Below are positions 41,160-52,700 of a stretch of 64,000 bases of DNA, one piece after another. A program made the position numbers and the translations under genes. The DNA is from Cristatella mucedo (Eukaryota; Bryozoa; Phylactolaemata; Cristatellidae). The DNA lies in assembly GCA_009760855.2 (NCBI GenBank), contig WPIO01000031.1, positions 1,962,001 to 2,026,000 on the forward strand, read 5' to 3'. How positions within the stretch are numbered: the first letter of the stretch is position 1; each line of letters begins with the position of its first letter. Under the pieces are notes generated by a model. The model was not told where the DNA came from, searched no databases, and saw only the letters and a list, made by a program, of their open reading frames with translations.

Positions 41160-42270
41160 CATCACTACCTTCCTCAAAATATGCAAACACCAGTTGGTGC
41201 TGGCAGTAGCTGAGCTAATGGAATACACTAGTTTCCAGAGCTATAGCCTGGATTGAATCAACAGTGTAAAGTGGCGCACGGAAAAACATGTACGCACATA
41301 CATACACCCATACATACATACATAAATACATATATGTGTATATAGTGCTGGCTTGAAAAAATCCATAAACCCGGGAATCAACAAGAATTGGAAAGGTTTT
41401 CTGAGTTTTTTGAGAATCAAGGCCAAAAAATGCTACCACAAGGTCTGATTACTACGAAGAAGCAATGAACGTAGTAAATATTGATGCTGCCACCTAAGTT
41501 AGCCTATTAGGTGTAAAAAAAAGTTGCGTTTTTCCAAAAGATAGTTTCTGGTACCACAATCAGAACCTGCCGAAGTAAGACTTTTTGAATGTGCTAGGTA
41601 TCTGTAAAATCAAGAAAAATGCAGCTCAACGACTTTGTAGGGCACTAGATCAGGAATGTTCAAGGTTTCAGGCATCTGGTTTTGTGCGTGCAAAGACGTA
41701 GGCCTGACCTGGTTCAAAAGGATCCATGAAATCGGCAGTGCAGTTATTACAGCGTGAAACCAGCCAACTACGGTTGCTGACGAAAAAGCAGCTGTAGGCC
41801 AAATAGAACTGCTTTAGAAGTATCGGCAAACAACTGAGACCCCAAAGCAATGGAGGTCTGCGTGCATTAATTTTTTTATTGAAATTATAGGTGGTTTAAT
41901 TAAGTTTATACATTTGGCAAAGTGAAAGAATTAGGCCCACGATTATAATTTAAAAGAACTATTTAATACCTTGTTAATCGGAATACACTGTTGGATGGTT
42001 TTTCTTTCCCTTGCGCCATCGATTTCTTGCTTCTGTTTGAACCATGTTAAGCTCATGGTCGTGAATGCTCAAAATATCATACACCACTTATAACTATTGC
42101 TGATTGCAAAAAGAATGCCCCTCACACAGTTGTTCAGACACCTTGTTAGAGGTCGAGATACTTGATTCATCTAGTTAATCTTATTCCATATCGCTCCGAC
42201 TGTACTACAAAATAATATCCTTTGAGAACGGTGCACATGTCACCAGCCAACAGGGTCACAGCACATTTTT
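41160..42270. other. No feature recognised apart from a short CATA array
   Basis: 41293-41340 holds CATACATA repeats. The rest has no supported signal. Confidence 0.5.
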
Positions 42271-42271
42271 C

Positions 42272-42480
42272 TACACCTTGTAAGAAGGCCAAGGTGGTGG
42301 CATGCACGATTTGCAACGAATATTTCTAACTCGTGCACATCGTATGCTCTGATGAAATTTTGTTGGCCAATAGTAACATGCAACACTGAATGGGGGGGGG
42401 GTTAAATCCTGATTCCCAGGATGTATGAATTTTTTTTCCAGGCCAGAAATGTACACGCATACATATATACATACGTACAT
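42272..42480. repeat. Dispersed duplicate, copy 1
   Basis: ACCTTGTAAGAAGGCCAAGG, ATTTCTAACTCGTGCA, CGTATGCTCTG and ATCCTGATTCCCAGGATG recur in 43628-43825. Confidence 0.85.
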
Positions 42481-42579
42481 ATGTACATTTATACCTGTAC
42501 ATACTGACACACCCTGCTCTTGCCACAGGAAGCCAATGATGGCAATGCTGACCGGACAGGGCAAGCCACCCTGAGACGC

Positions 42580-43240
42580 CTCCTCCGATCGATAGCGAGG
42601 GCAGCCAAGCTCCCCTTCCCCTCCCCTCGTGCTGGCCCCTTTTCGCTTTGCTCCTTTGACAGCTGCTCAACAGCCTAGCTAGCCGGTGCTTGCCTAGCTA
42701 GCCGGTGCGGTGCCAAGCTGAGGCGACGAACGGAGCGCGGCTGCCTGCGTGCCTGCCTATTACAGCCTTTCGATGCGACCCCGGACGGAGGCAGCAGCAG
42801 CAGAAGCTCAGCAGGGGGGAAGGCTGTGTTGGCGCCTCCAGACCGAGGCCACAGCTGCTGCTGTTTCGTCTGCCACCTCGTGCGAGAAGACCGACTACGA
42901 GCTCCGCTAGCAGAGTGATGGCTCACTCTGTCCAGCTCGTCTCCAGAACATGATAGGCTGTGCCGGAGCAGGAGAAGAACTCGCGCAGACATCGAGACTC
43001 GGACCTCCTCGAACAACGGCAGCAGAGGGCACTGCTGGAAAGCGGAGGAGGCGGCACCCGGAGAGCTCTCCCAGCGGAGCCCTCGGCTCCGGCTACTCTC
43101 ACATCTCGTCTTGCATTCTGGCAGCAGCCCCTCAATCTTGTAGGAACAGCTTCGGCTGACTTGTGTGCTGAGTGGTTCATCATTCGTTCGCTCCATCGGA
43201 TGCAGTTTACTTGGTCTCCTGCTTCCGATCACGAAGCAGG
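42580..43240 (+). other. GC-rich island, possible unassigned plus-strand first exon
   Basis: GC-rich non-repetitive DNA ending in a strong donor context, GAAGCAG then GTACGT (43241). Open frames run on both strands, but none has a recognised domain. Confidence 0.22.
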
Positions 43241-43350
43241 TACGTATGCAAATGAACCAGTTAGGCCTTTTTTGTAAAGTCTTCTTTGTCTCTTTTACGT
43301 ACGCAAATGGACCAGTTAGGCCTTTTTTGTTAAGTCTTCTTTGTCTCTTT
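43241..43350 (+). repeat. 55-bp tandem duplication
   Basis: TACGTATGCAAATGAACCAG and TACGTACGCAAATGGACCAG start units at 43241 and 43296; both continue TTAGGCCTTTTTTG and TCTTCTTTGTCTC. Confidence 0.95.
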
Positions 43351-43496
43351 GGGTACGAAAAACCTGACACAAAGCTATGCTGCTGCCTCCACCTGCAATT
43401 CGGTCCCATGTCTGCCCAAGATCTGGCCCCTGGCGTGAACATTCGGTCTACAGCTGAGCTGACCTCAGCAATCTGAAATTAATTATAGAAAGCCCG

Positions 43497-43975
43497 GCCG
43501 AAACATTTCCCTAGTGTAAGAGCCAATTGCCTTTGTTGAGGTACATGAAGTAAATGCCACCTACCTCAAATAAAGGCTCAGTTCTTCCGAAAGAATGCAC
43601 CGTGCACAAGTAAGAATGCCTTGCAAGAACACCTTGTAAGAATGCCAAGGTGGTGGCATGTACGATTTGTAACAAATATTTCTAACTCGTGCAAATCGTA
43701 TGCTCTGGTGAAATTTGGTTGACCAGCAGTGACACATAACAGTGAACGAGGGTAAATCTTGATTCCGAGGATGCATACATTTTTCGGGTGAGCAATTTGA
43801 ACAAATACACACATACATGCAATTACAGAATTACTAGCCGAAACATTTTCCTAGTGTAAGTGCCATTTGCCTTCGTTGAGGTACATGCAGTAAATGCCAC
43901 CTCAAGTCACTCACTCACACCTGCCTCAAGTAAAGGCTCTATTATGCCGAAAGAATGCACGGTGCACAAGTTCCA
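43497..43975. repeat. 346-bp-period tandem duplication
   Basis: GAAACATTTCCCTAGTGTAA (43501 region) recurs as GAAACATTTTCCTAGTGTAA (43840 region). Both continue with GAGGTACATG, AGTAAATGCCACC and GAAAGAATGCAC.GTGCACAAG. The first unit also carries dispersed duplicate copy 2 (43628-43825). Confidence 0.88.
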
Positions 43976-44564
43976 CCTCACAAACGATGCAGCCATTTAT
44001 GGGGCAGCTGCAACATCGTCCAAGGTAAGCTCGAGCCATGCCTCCTCAGCCGGGCTGCACACTCAGGAAGGAGCTGGACTGCTTCAGCCTCCCCTACGAT
44101 TGGTTGGCCAAAGAAAGTTCAAGGTTCAGACCAAGATAAAAAGTTCTGCCTAGGCTGGCACATCTGATCGGTGGCATTAGATGCTGTCGGTGCACGAGTC
44201 AAGGGTCAGTTGAAGCTCCTCCTGCCGGGGTCACTCTTCAGACCGAGCACAAGCTAAAGCCCGATTGCTTAGTTAATATATTGTAAATCAATTTAATTTG
44301 TAATTTAACAATTTGGCTAAATTAGCTTCAAAAAGTTCGAGCCATCGGTGGAGTTTATGAAAAATGCATTACTCATTAATGTTATGATAAAACACTTGCA
44401 CAGCACCCTCACAGGACCAAGGATCTCTCCAGGCACTTTAAAAATGGTAGAAAGTAAGCCGGTCAGTCGATCGGGAATAACATGCACAATTTCAGTGTCC
44501 ACAAGGACACAAAAGACATTTCAGACCGACGGAGAACATGCTGTGAGGACTAGGTGCTTTTTAG

Positions 44565-44990
44565 CTTCGTTTTAACGATCGTCAAGTCAAGGGATATCAT
44601 CGATCACTAGTGAGTTCCAGGGTTGGGTAGCATAAAAGCTGAGGGCACGGTCTCCGACGGTTTTGCTAATGGCTAGAGGCACAGCAGGTGGTGGTATGAC
44701 GCAAAGACTGATTACTAAGTAGCTCGGGCAAGTAGACCGGAGCAAGAGAATGGAGGGGCCTAAAGGGAAGTGTCACAACCCTGAAGTCGATACTTGATGG
44801 GAGCCGGCGCAGGTCGGTGAGAAGCGGTCGAGTGTGGCAGTTGACGTTCACGACAGACAAGCCTGGCTGCACAGCATTGGACCAACTGTAAGAGTCTTAT
44901 TAGACAGACAGGAAGACCTAAAAGCAGCGAGCTGCAGAACTCCAGACTGAGATGGGTGGATCCAGGTTGCCACAAATGCACAGATCAGCT
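44565..44990 (-). mobile_element. Decayed LINE fragment (reverse transcriptase 3' region)
   Basis: Minus-strand frames contain SLEFCSSLLLGLPVC, then LLQLVQCCAARLVCRERQ and FRPLHSLAPVYLPELL in separate frames, the CR1/L2-type end block. Confidence 0.78.
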
Positions 44991-45114
44991 TGGTCTTGGT
45001 ATCCTTATATAAGGAAGTCCGAATTTTTCAATGGTGAGCAGGCACAGAGAGTCCTTGGAGTATGGCTGCCGCTGCTATGGTTGTAAATTCGTTCGGGTAA
45101 TAAGAGGACTTCCT

Positions 45115-45245
45115 AATGATAATAATGATAATAAATTTAATATAGCACCCTCAGAGAACCCAATCTCTTTCAGGGCACTTTACATTTGGTGCAAAGGAAA
45201 CACGATCGAATAGTTAGTGGTTGCACACTCAACTACAACAAGCAT
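45115..45245 (-). mobile_element. LINE 3'-tail fragment
   Basis: ATAATAATGATAATAAA, CACCCTCAGAGAACCCAATC, TGCAAAGGAAACACGATCG, reversed. Confidence 0.85.
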
Positions 45246-45850
45246 AACATGGTGTGATGCCACGAACACTAAAGTTATGCAAAGCAAGTAAAAATGTTTA
45301 TTGACAACCCAAAAACAAACATGTTAGTGTACGTGCATTTAGTGTGACGTAGCCCGGATTTTACTGAAAAGGTCGGCTACTAGTGCAGGCCAAACACACG
45401 ATCTCAGCCGCATGCCAATATTGCTCCATAGTAGCTTTACAGGGTTCGAATTAGACTGGCAGAGCCACTGCACACCACCAAATAAGGATTCCTCAAAAAC
45501 TGCCAGGCAGTTTGCGCTTGTGGCTGAGGCAGTTTGTTTGGTCTAAATCAATAGCTGACCTTATCAGTAAAACTCAGGCTCTCTGGAATGTGCTGCAGCA
45601 GAAGAGATAATGCAGAAGGTGGCAGCCTCTATTCTTGGCCAGACAAAGGAGGTCATAAAGAATTTTTTTCTACGACGTCACACTAAACACATACCCCTAA
45701 GCAAGTGCGGTTGTTTTTGGGCTGTCAATAAATATTTTCACATGTTTCGCATAGCTTCAGCACGCCTTCTACCGTAGAAATCCCTCTTATTACCAAAGAG
45801 GTTACAGGCAAAGCAGTGGCGGCCATACTGCATGCATTGTCGTGGCTGAG

Positions 45851-46227
<377 letters not shown>

Positions 46228-46447
46228 TGAGCCTTTGAACTCACTCCATTGAGCCATAGGAGAAATACAATACTGTACATACATTTACACCTATATTCCC
46301 TCTTGATATACTGTTTTTGTCGTCGTGTGAGCATGCATGCAGACTTGCTTATGTGTAGTTCTTAACTCAAGTCAGACGTTAGCTCGAACAGAAACTCCTG
46401 TAGTCTGCAACTCAGGAACTCTGTGCTCCGATTGGTCAGCGTCTTAT

Positions 46448-46740
46448 CTAGCAGCCCTTCTGTTCACTGACCTTCTGCAGGGCAGCTATCCAGGCTGCTC
46501 CGTCCTTTGCATCTGTTGCACCGGCAGGAAGCAGCCCCAGCGTTACACTCTGCGATTCGGCATGCGAGTCCTTATACTTGACGCTGATGCCGACAACCGA
46601 AGCATTTCCTAAACCAGAGCAGCGAGAGCTTTGTACGTAGGCGATAGGGTCAGAGAATGGTGCCGCTGCACATGCAGAGCGGTCCGGGCTGAACTGGCTC
46701 GCGTAAGTGACAGTAGCGTCAATGCCAATTCGCAACAGCT
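46448..46740 (-). CDS. ZFYVE21: ZFYVE21 terminal exon (5' limit uncertain)
   Basis: The frame ends in a TAG at 46448. IAYVQSS, GNASVVGISVKY and DGAAWIAALQKVSEQ match the end of ZFYVE21. Two acceptors are possible: ATGTAG near 46744 or GGTTTAG before 46608. Neither joins exon 4 directly in phase without a further exon. Confidence 0.75.
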
Positions 46741-49700
46741 GCTACATAAAAAAATTTAAAAAATACTAGCTGATTCAACAGCCTCCTTTGTATAGCGACA
46801 GAAGAGCCTTAGTGAGCTGCGATGGCACACTAGGTAAGGCGGTTGCTTTTCACGACTTCGGTCTGGAGGTCGCGGGTTCGAATCCTGCAGGTGGGCGATC
46901 CTTTATTGCTGCTGCAAGTGGTGGTGATAGCCGTAAAGGCTCTTCTGTCGCTATACAAAAGGGGCTGTTAAATCAGCTAGGATTTTTTTTCGGCTATCAT
47001 CACCGCTTGCAGCGACGATAAAGGATCACCCACCACAAAATTCGAACCCACGACCTAGGGGGCTGACGTCATGAAAAGAAACCACCTTACCCAGTGAGCC
47101 ATCAAGGCTCACCACCTATCGTACACACATATGAGGTACACACATAACTTGGGATGCAAGTCGAATATGATGAAGAGATTGGTAAATTTGTTATCTGTAG
47201 GTAATAATAATACTAATACGTTTGATAAAGAACCCTCAGAGAACTCACACTCTTTCTAGGCACTTTACATTAACTGCAAAGGAAGCACGATCGAATGGTT
47301 AATAGTAGCATGCTCAATAAACAACAAGAATAACATAGTTAGGGGTGACATACACAGGGTCAGCATGCAAATTTGGTTAGTGGCAGCATGCACAGTGTCA
47401 GCACGCATTAGCACATGAAGGACGAATCACAGGAACCCATTAAATGCTGTCCTAAATAGATGGTGTTTAGCCTCTTTAAATGTGGACAAGTCAGGAGATG
47501 TCGTGACGCAAGTCGACAGGAGTTCCAGGCTTTGGGAGAATACGAGCTAAAGGCACCGTCTCCAAAGGATTTAAGATTTGTACAAGGCATGGGTAAACAG
47601 CTAGATTCCGAAAAGTAGTTGGTGCGATGCTTAGCCTAGTGGGGGAGCAGATCAGACAGGTGGAGCCAAAGAGAGAAGGAGCCTGAAAGTTAGTGACCAA
47701 ACATTAAAGTCGATGCATTGCTTGACTGGGAGCCAGTGCAGATCTCCGATAAGTGGTGTGATGTGGCAGCTGTGTCGCTCACGACAGACGAATCTAGCTG
47801 CAGAGTTTTGCACCAGCTGTAAGCGCCTGAGTGCACAGGCCGGTAGACCAGTAAGCAGTGAGTTACAGAAGTCAAGACGGGCTGTCACAATGCATGGATG
47901 GACCAATTTAGATATATAAAATATATATATATAATTCATTTGTATCGCGCCCCAAGAGAACTTAATCTCTATTCAGGCGCTTCACATATGCCTCGGGGCT
48001 CGAGCCCACGACCTCGGCATCACCTCGGTCGGGGGCGTGCACCTTAACCACTGGACCAAACCAGCTAAATGTGGTATCCCTGTCTAAACATGCCCAAATT
48101 TTAGCAATGTTATGTGGCTGAAAGTAGGCAGATTTAAATGCGGAGCTGATGTGGTCCTCGAATGAAAGGTCACTTTGAAACATGAAACCTAGGTTTCATG
48201 CAGATTCAACAGGAGATGTGCTGGCAGAGCCGATTTTGAGCGTTAGCCTTTCCAATTTCTGAATCTCATTTGGCTTGCCCATAACTAGTTGGTTTTATCA
48301 TTAATCAATTTAGGAAAGTTGGCTGCTATCCATGTGCGGATGTAATCAATACATGCAGCAAGGGAGTTGAGATAATTTGACATGCTGGAGGGATGGGTGG
48401 GATCAAAGCAAAGGTACAACTGAGTGTCATCTACATAGAAGTGAAAGCTTAGACTGTGTTCGGCAGTCATGTCGGCAAGATGGGAGTATAGACCGTGAAA
48501 AAACAGGACCAAGCACAGATCCCTAAGGTACCCCATATTTCTGAAGTTCCTTCCTGTTTACATCCGGGTTAGACGTGGTTTGCATAATTATTTTTCTTTT
48601 ACGAGGAAGTCATTACAGCTTCCAATCCCATTTCAAAGGTATTTCGAAAGGTACCCTAAGGAAATATTCGATTGTCGGACTAATTTTAATAAAAGTATTT
48701 TCATGACATCAAGTTTCTCGCAGAAGACCACTTATAGCTAGTCATCTGTTCGGTCGATCCCTGTTCGGAACTAAGAAGTAGTTAGCAAGATGGCCAGCTG
48801 CAAATCTTACCAGCTCACAGTCTGCTTAGACTGAACTACTGAAATTCCCTATTGGAACGGCTACCAAAAAACCTCATGCCAATACACTAAGGGATGACAA
48901 ATGGTTGCAGGGTGGCTGGGAATAAATCTAAGAAATTAAGCCTGGTGTCTCGTTTGGTAAAAGAGTTGCAATGACTCGCAGCTGATCTCTAGATACACAG
49001 CTAAATTCCAACTGATTAGGCCAACCATAGATAGGGTACTGCATACATACCAGAACTGCAACACCAGTTTCAGCCTCCATGCTTGGATAACAAATTTGCT
49101 GTTCTATTCTTATGTTTAAAGACCGTTGGCGGCAATGGAGGCTTTTGGCTTTTCATGCCTCAGGCTACGTAACTCGCTTCCACAATTATGATGCAGCAAC
49201 ATCTTCTCCCCTGCTGCCGACTATGGCACATCCTTAATAATACTACTAATATATTTGACAAACCTGCCTCAGAGAACTCAATTTCTATCCAGGCACTTTA
49301 CATTTGCTCCCATCCATCATCTGCTGCTATTTCCGTGCTAATCACTTCCTCGAATGCCCTCCTGACTCAGCTATGCCTCTCAATTTCTCTCCGTTGAGTG
49401 AAATTGAGGCTTCGGGCCACTGCAAGTGCACTGAAAGCCGTTTAGGCTTAAGAGCGCAATAGAAAACTCCAAAGGAACACCCGCTTAGTCTTTGAGACTT
49501 TGTGGAGTCACAGAAGCAGAAAAATATGTAAACGAATAAAAAAAAATGCGCGCATGAGTAGCGCAACCCGGTAGTAAGCTGCCCTGCTTGCTGCCTCGGT
49601 ATCACAGCTGGAGGTGGGTGGCTCTGGCAGGCAAACAAACGAGGATGCATGCAAACGTACGCATATATTGTACATTCGTTGCTAAGCCTTTCTCTGCTTA

Positions 49701-52700
49701 TGCTTCAGCGCCACTACGTTACTGAAGTGTCTGTTGTTGGTGTAACCACGATCCATTGATCAATCAGTTGTAGCTGCCGTGCTACCGAGCTCAGCAACCT
49801 TCACCTTGTTTTAGCTTGAATATATAATTCATTTGCATAGCACTCTACGAGATCCTAATCTCTATTCAGGAGCTTCACAAAAGCCACTAAGTTCGAGCCC
49901 AAGACCTAGGTCTTCATGAGGTAGGTGCCAGATGCTACGGCTGCTCTGCAATTCGGGTAGGCAGGGCTGCCAAAAAATGATACACACGAAAGAAGAGGTG
50001 CAAGAAGATATACAAGATATATATAATAATAATATATAAATATGATATAATATTATATATATATATATATTAGTATCATTAACTGTTATTATATTATTAT
50101 ATAATTATATCTTAGAAAATATAATATATATATATATATATAATATACAAGAAAAGAATGCTAGCTGATTAAACAGCCTCTTTTTGTATAGCGGCAGAAG
50201 AGCTTTTACGGCTATAGCCACCGCTTGCAGTGGCGATAAAGGATTGCCCACCGCAGGATTCGAAACCACGACCTCGGGGCCAAGGTCGTAAAAAGCAACC
50301 ACCTTACCTAGTGAGCCATTACGGCTCACCAAGAAGAGATATGGACGGATGATTTACATACGAATAAATGAACAAATATGCTTGTCGGTGGTGCGGTCAT
50401 GTTTAAGAAAAACTTATTGGAGATGCGATGAACAGGCAGCGCACAAGCAGTCTGCTGCGAACGCACTGCTCCACATCCCGGTGAGGCCGACACGCGGCGG
50501 CAGCGGCACCTCGCCTCTCGTGCTCATCAGGCGTCAGGGCCACTTGTCGCTAAGGTTAAGAGGTTAAGAGAGGATTGTGATGCCTCTCAGTGCCGCGTGC
50601 GCATACTGGCACGCATCGCAGGCAGCCACGCTGTGCACGAATGCAGGTACGCTCGCTCGCATGATTGCTACTGCTGCTGGCTATACCTGTTGGGTCGACG
50701 CCTGCCACGTGGACCTGACAACTCTCAATCGATACAAACTCGACGTTGGTCAGCGAAGAAGACGGCAAGCCTTCGAAGGCCAGATACCTGCAATTGCAAC
50801 GGCCCCGAGCACAGCCAACTGCAGCAGCACGAATGACAGCAGCGTGGGAAAAAAAGGGGGCCCGAGGCCAAATCAGCAGGGCCCGAATACGCTGCCGCGA
50901 ACCGGTTCGAGGGGCACTCGTGCTTCGAGCGAGTGAGCACGCCCCCGGGCTGCCTACGAGTCGATCGCTGGTGGCGCAAGCAGGATTGCAATGCAATGAC
51001 GGAGATGTGGCCAAGTGGCTCTCGGTAGCCGAGCTGGGCGGCACTGTACCTGTGGTTGCTGGTCAGCTTGCAGGTGAGCTCGTTCGCCTGCTCGGGGTCG
51101 TCCTGCGCAGTGCTCTTGACGAGGAACTTGGCGCCTGGGAAAAGCATTGTCCTGACGCAAAGAAAGCACACTGGCAAGCAAGCCTCCTCCCAAGCCCCAA
51201 GCACGGTCAAGCTGGAGCACGCCGACTCCGGTGGCTGCCTACGCAAGGCTTTGCGGCAATGCTCGCTGGCTCGTGCACGCAGGCAATCCTCCGGGAGCAA
51301 TCCGAGCTGCTCCACGCTGCTCCGAGCTGCTCCACGCTGCTGTCGGAATCGAGCGCGAGCGACCCACTGGACAAGGCAGGCGGTTGCCGGTCGACGACAG
51401 GCTGCCTCCCATTTCATTGCGAATCCCATTGGAAGGATCCTTTGCCAGCTGCACGACACTCAGCGACGCGAGAGAGCTGCGAGCCGGCTCGCAGCTCTCG
51501 TGCCACTTCGGTCAGGTGACTGCGGGCAGCGGCAGAGCCGGGTGGGGGGACGGCCTCCTCCTCCTCCCCCCCCAACGGACAGAGGGAAGTACCTGTATCC
51601 TGGGGCGAATTTCCCCGCAGCCTTAGAGGCACGAGCAGTGTACCTTGCCCCCCCCACCCACCCACCACCAACCTGAAAATCCTTACCTTGCCGACCCCAA
51701 CGTGAAAATCCTGGCTCTGCACCTGACTGCAGGCCAAAACCCAGAAGACAGATGGCCAGCTGCTAAGGCCAACGGCTGGCAGGCAGCATGCTGCCATCCA
51801 TATGCCATTTTGCAGCCAAGTGACCGAGCGTTCCGGGCACCAAGGGGAGCTCTCGCTACTCTGCGCTCTAGACGTCCGAGGAGCCTGATATCGCCCGCGG
51901 CTTACTCGGTCGTGGGCACGACGACTCGGGTTCGAGCTCGGAATATCCTTTGGCGGCGACTGAAGCGCTGCCGGGTTAAGGTTGCCTCAGTTCAGGGACC
52001 ATCGTGAGCACCCTTTACCGCGAGCGAGCCACTCTCACAATTCAGAGTGAGCCACACTTCACTTCTCGAATGCCGGGCCGAGGCTTGCAGGGCGCACACG
52101 CGCGCACACAGAGTGGCGAAAACCAAGGCCCGTGGGCTGCACGATGGTTCACAGCTTGGCAAGCTTCCGGGCTGATTCCCCGTCTGCAAACTTCTTCATG
52201 ACCCTTAATCGAGCGAAAACCGGCCTTTGGACATCTTTGAATAACAAGCCGTTAGATTCTGTCCAGGGATACGCTAGCGCCAGAATCGCACGCCAGTTGG
52301 CAACGAGGCTCGCAAGAGGACTGGCAGAAAAGACTAGTGGAGGAAGACACTGGCATATCTGTGAAAGGGCACACAGATAGGAAAGCACTTTGGGATAGAG
52401 AAACAGAACCTACATCACATAAAGATAGTGGCAGTGAAAAGTCCAACTGCGGTAAACTGATTATTACCTAAAATGCACCAAACCCATAATGCTTGGCCGT
52501 GACACTGTGTCAATTCATAAGTGCACTACCTCAGAGCAGCGAAGGCTGGATCAGCCGAGTCCACAGTACATGCTGCCGATAGGTGGGCTTCCGACCACCA
52601 GTTGGGCTATTAAGCTGTCTTAAAATACTTACTATGTCTAATTATATATTATTATTTAGTATATATTATTATACAATATATATTATTATATATATTATAT

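Noticed and set aside
42675-43442. 255-codon minus-strand open frame
   Set aside because: No domain recognised, it spans a tandem duplication, and both strands are open because the region is GC-rich.
43860-44024. Plus-strand frame ending DAAIYGAAATSSK considered as a sugar-kinase C-terminus
   Set aside because: Similarity is limited to a few Gly/Ala residues; it lies in a tandem duplication.
49040-49105. 58-base minus-strand stretch with correct phases between ZFYVE21 exon 4 and the terminal exon
   Set aside because: Weak acceptor without a pyrimidine tract and no clear similarity; the true missing exon remains unknown.
50725-51519. Long open frames on both strands around 51 kb
   Set aside because: GC-rich shadow frames; only the 85-base ZFYVE21 exon 4 within them is supported by splicing and similarity.
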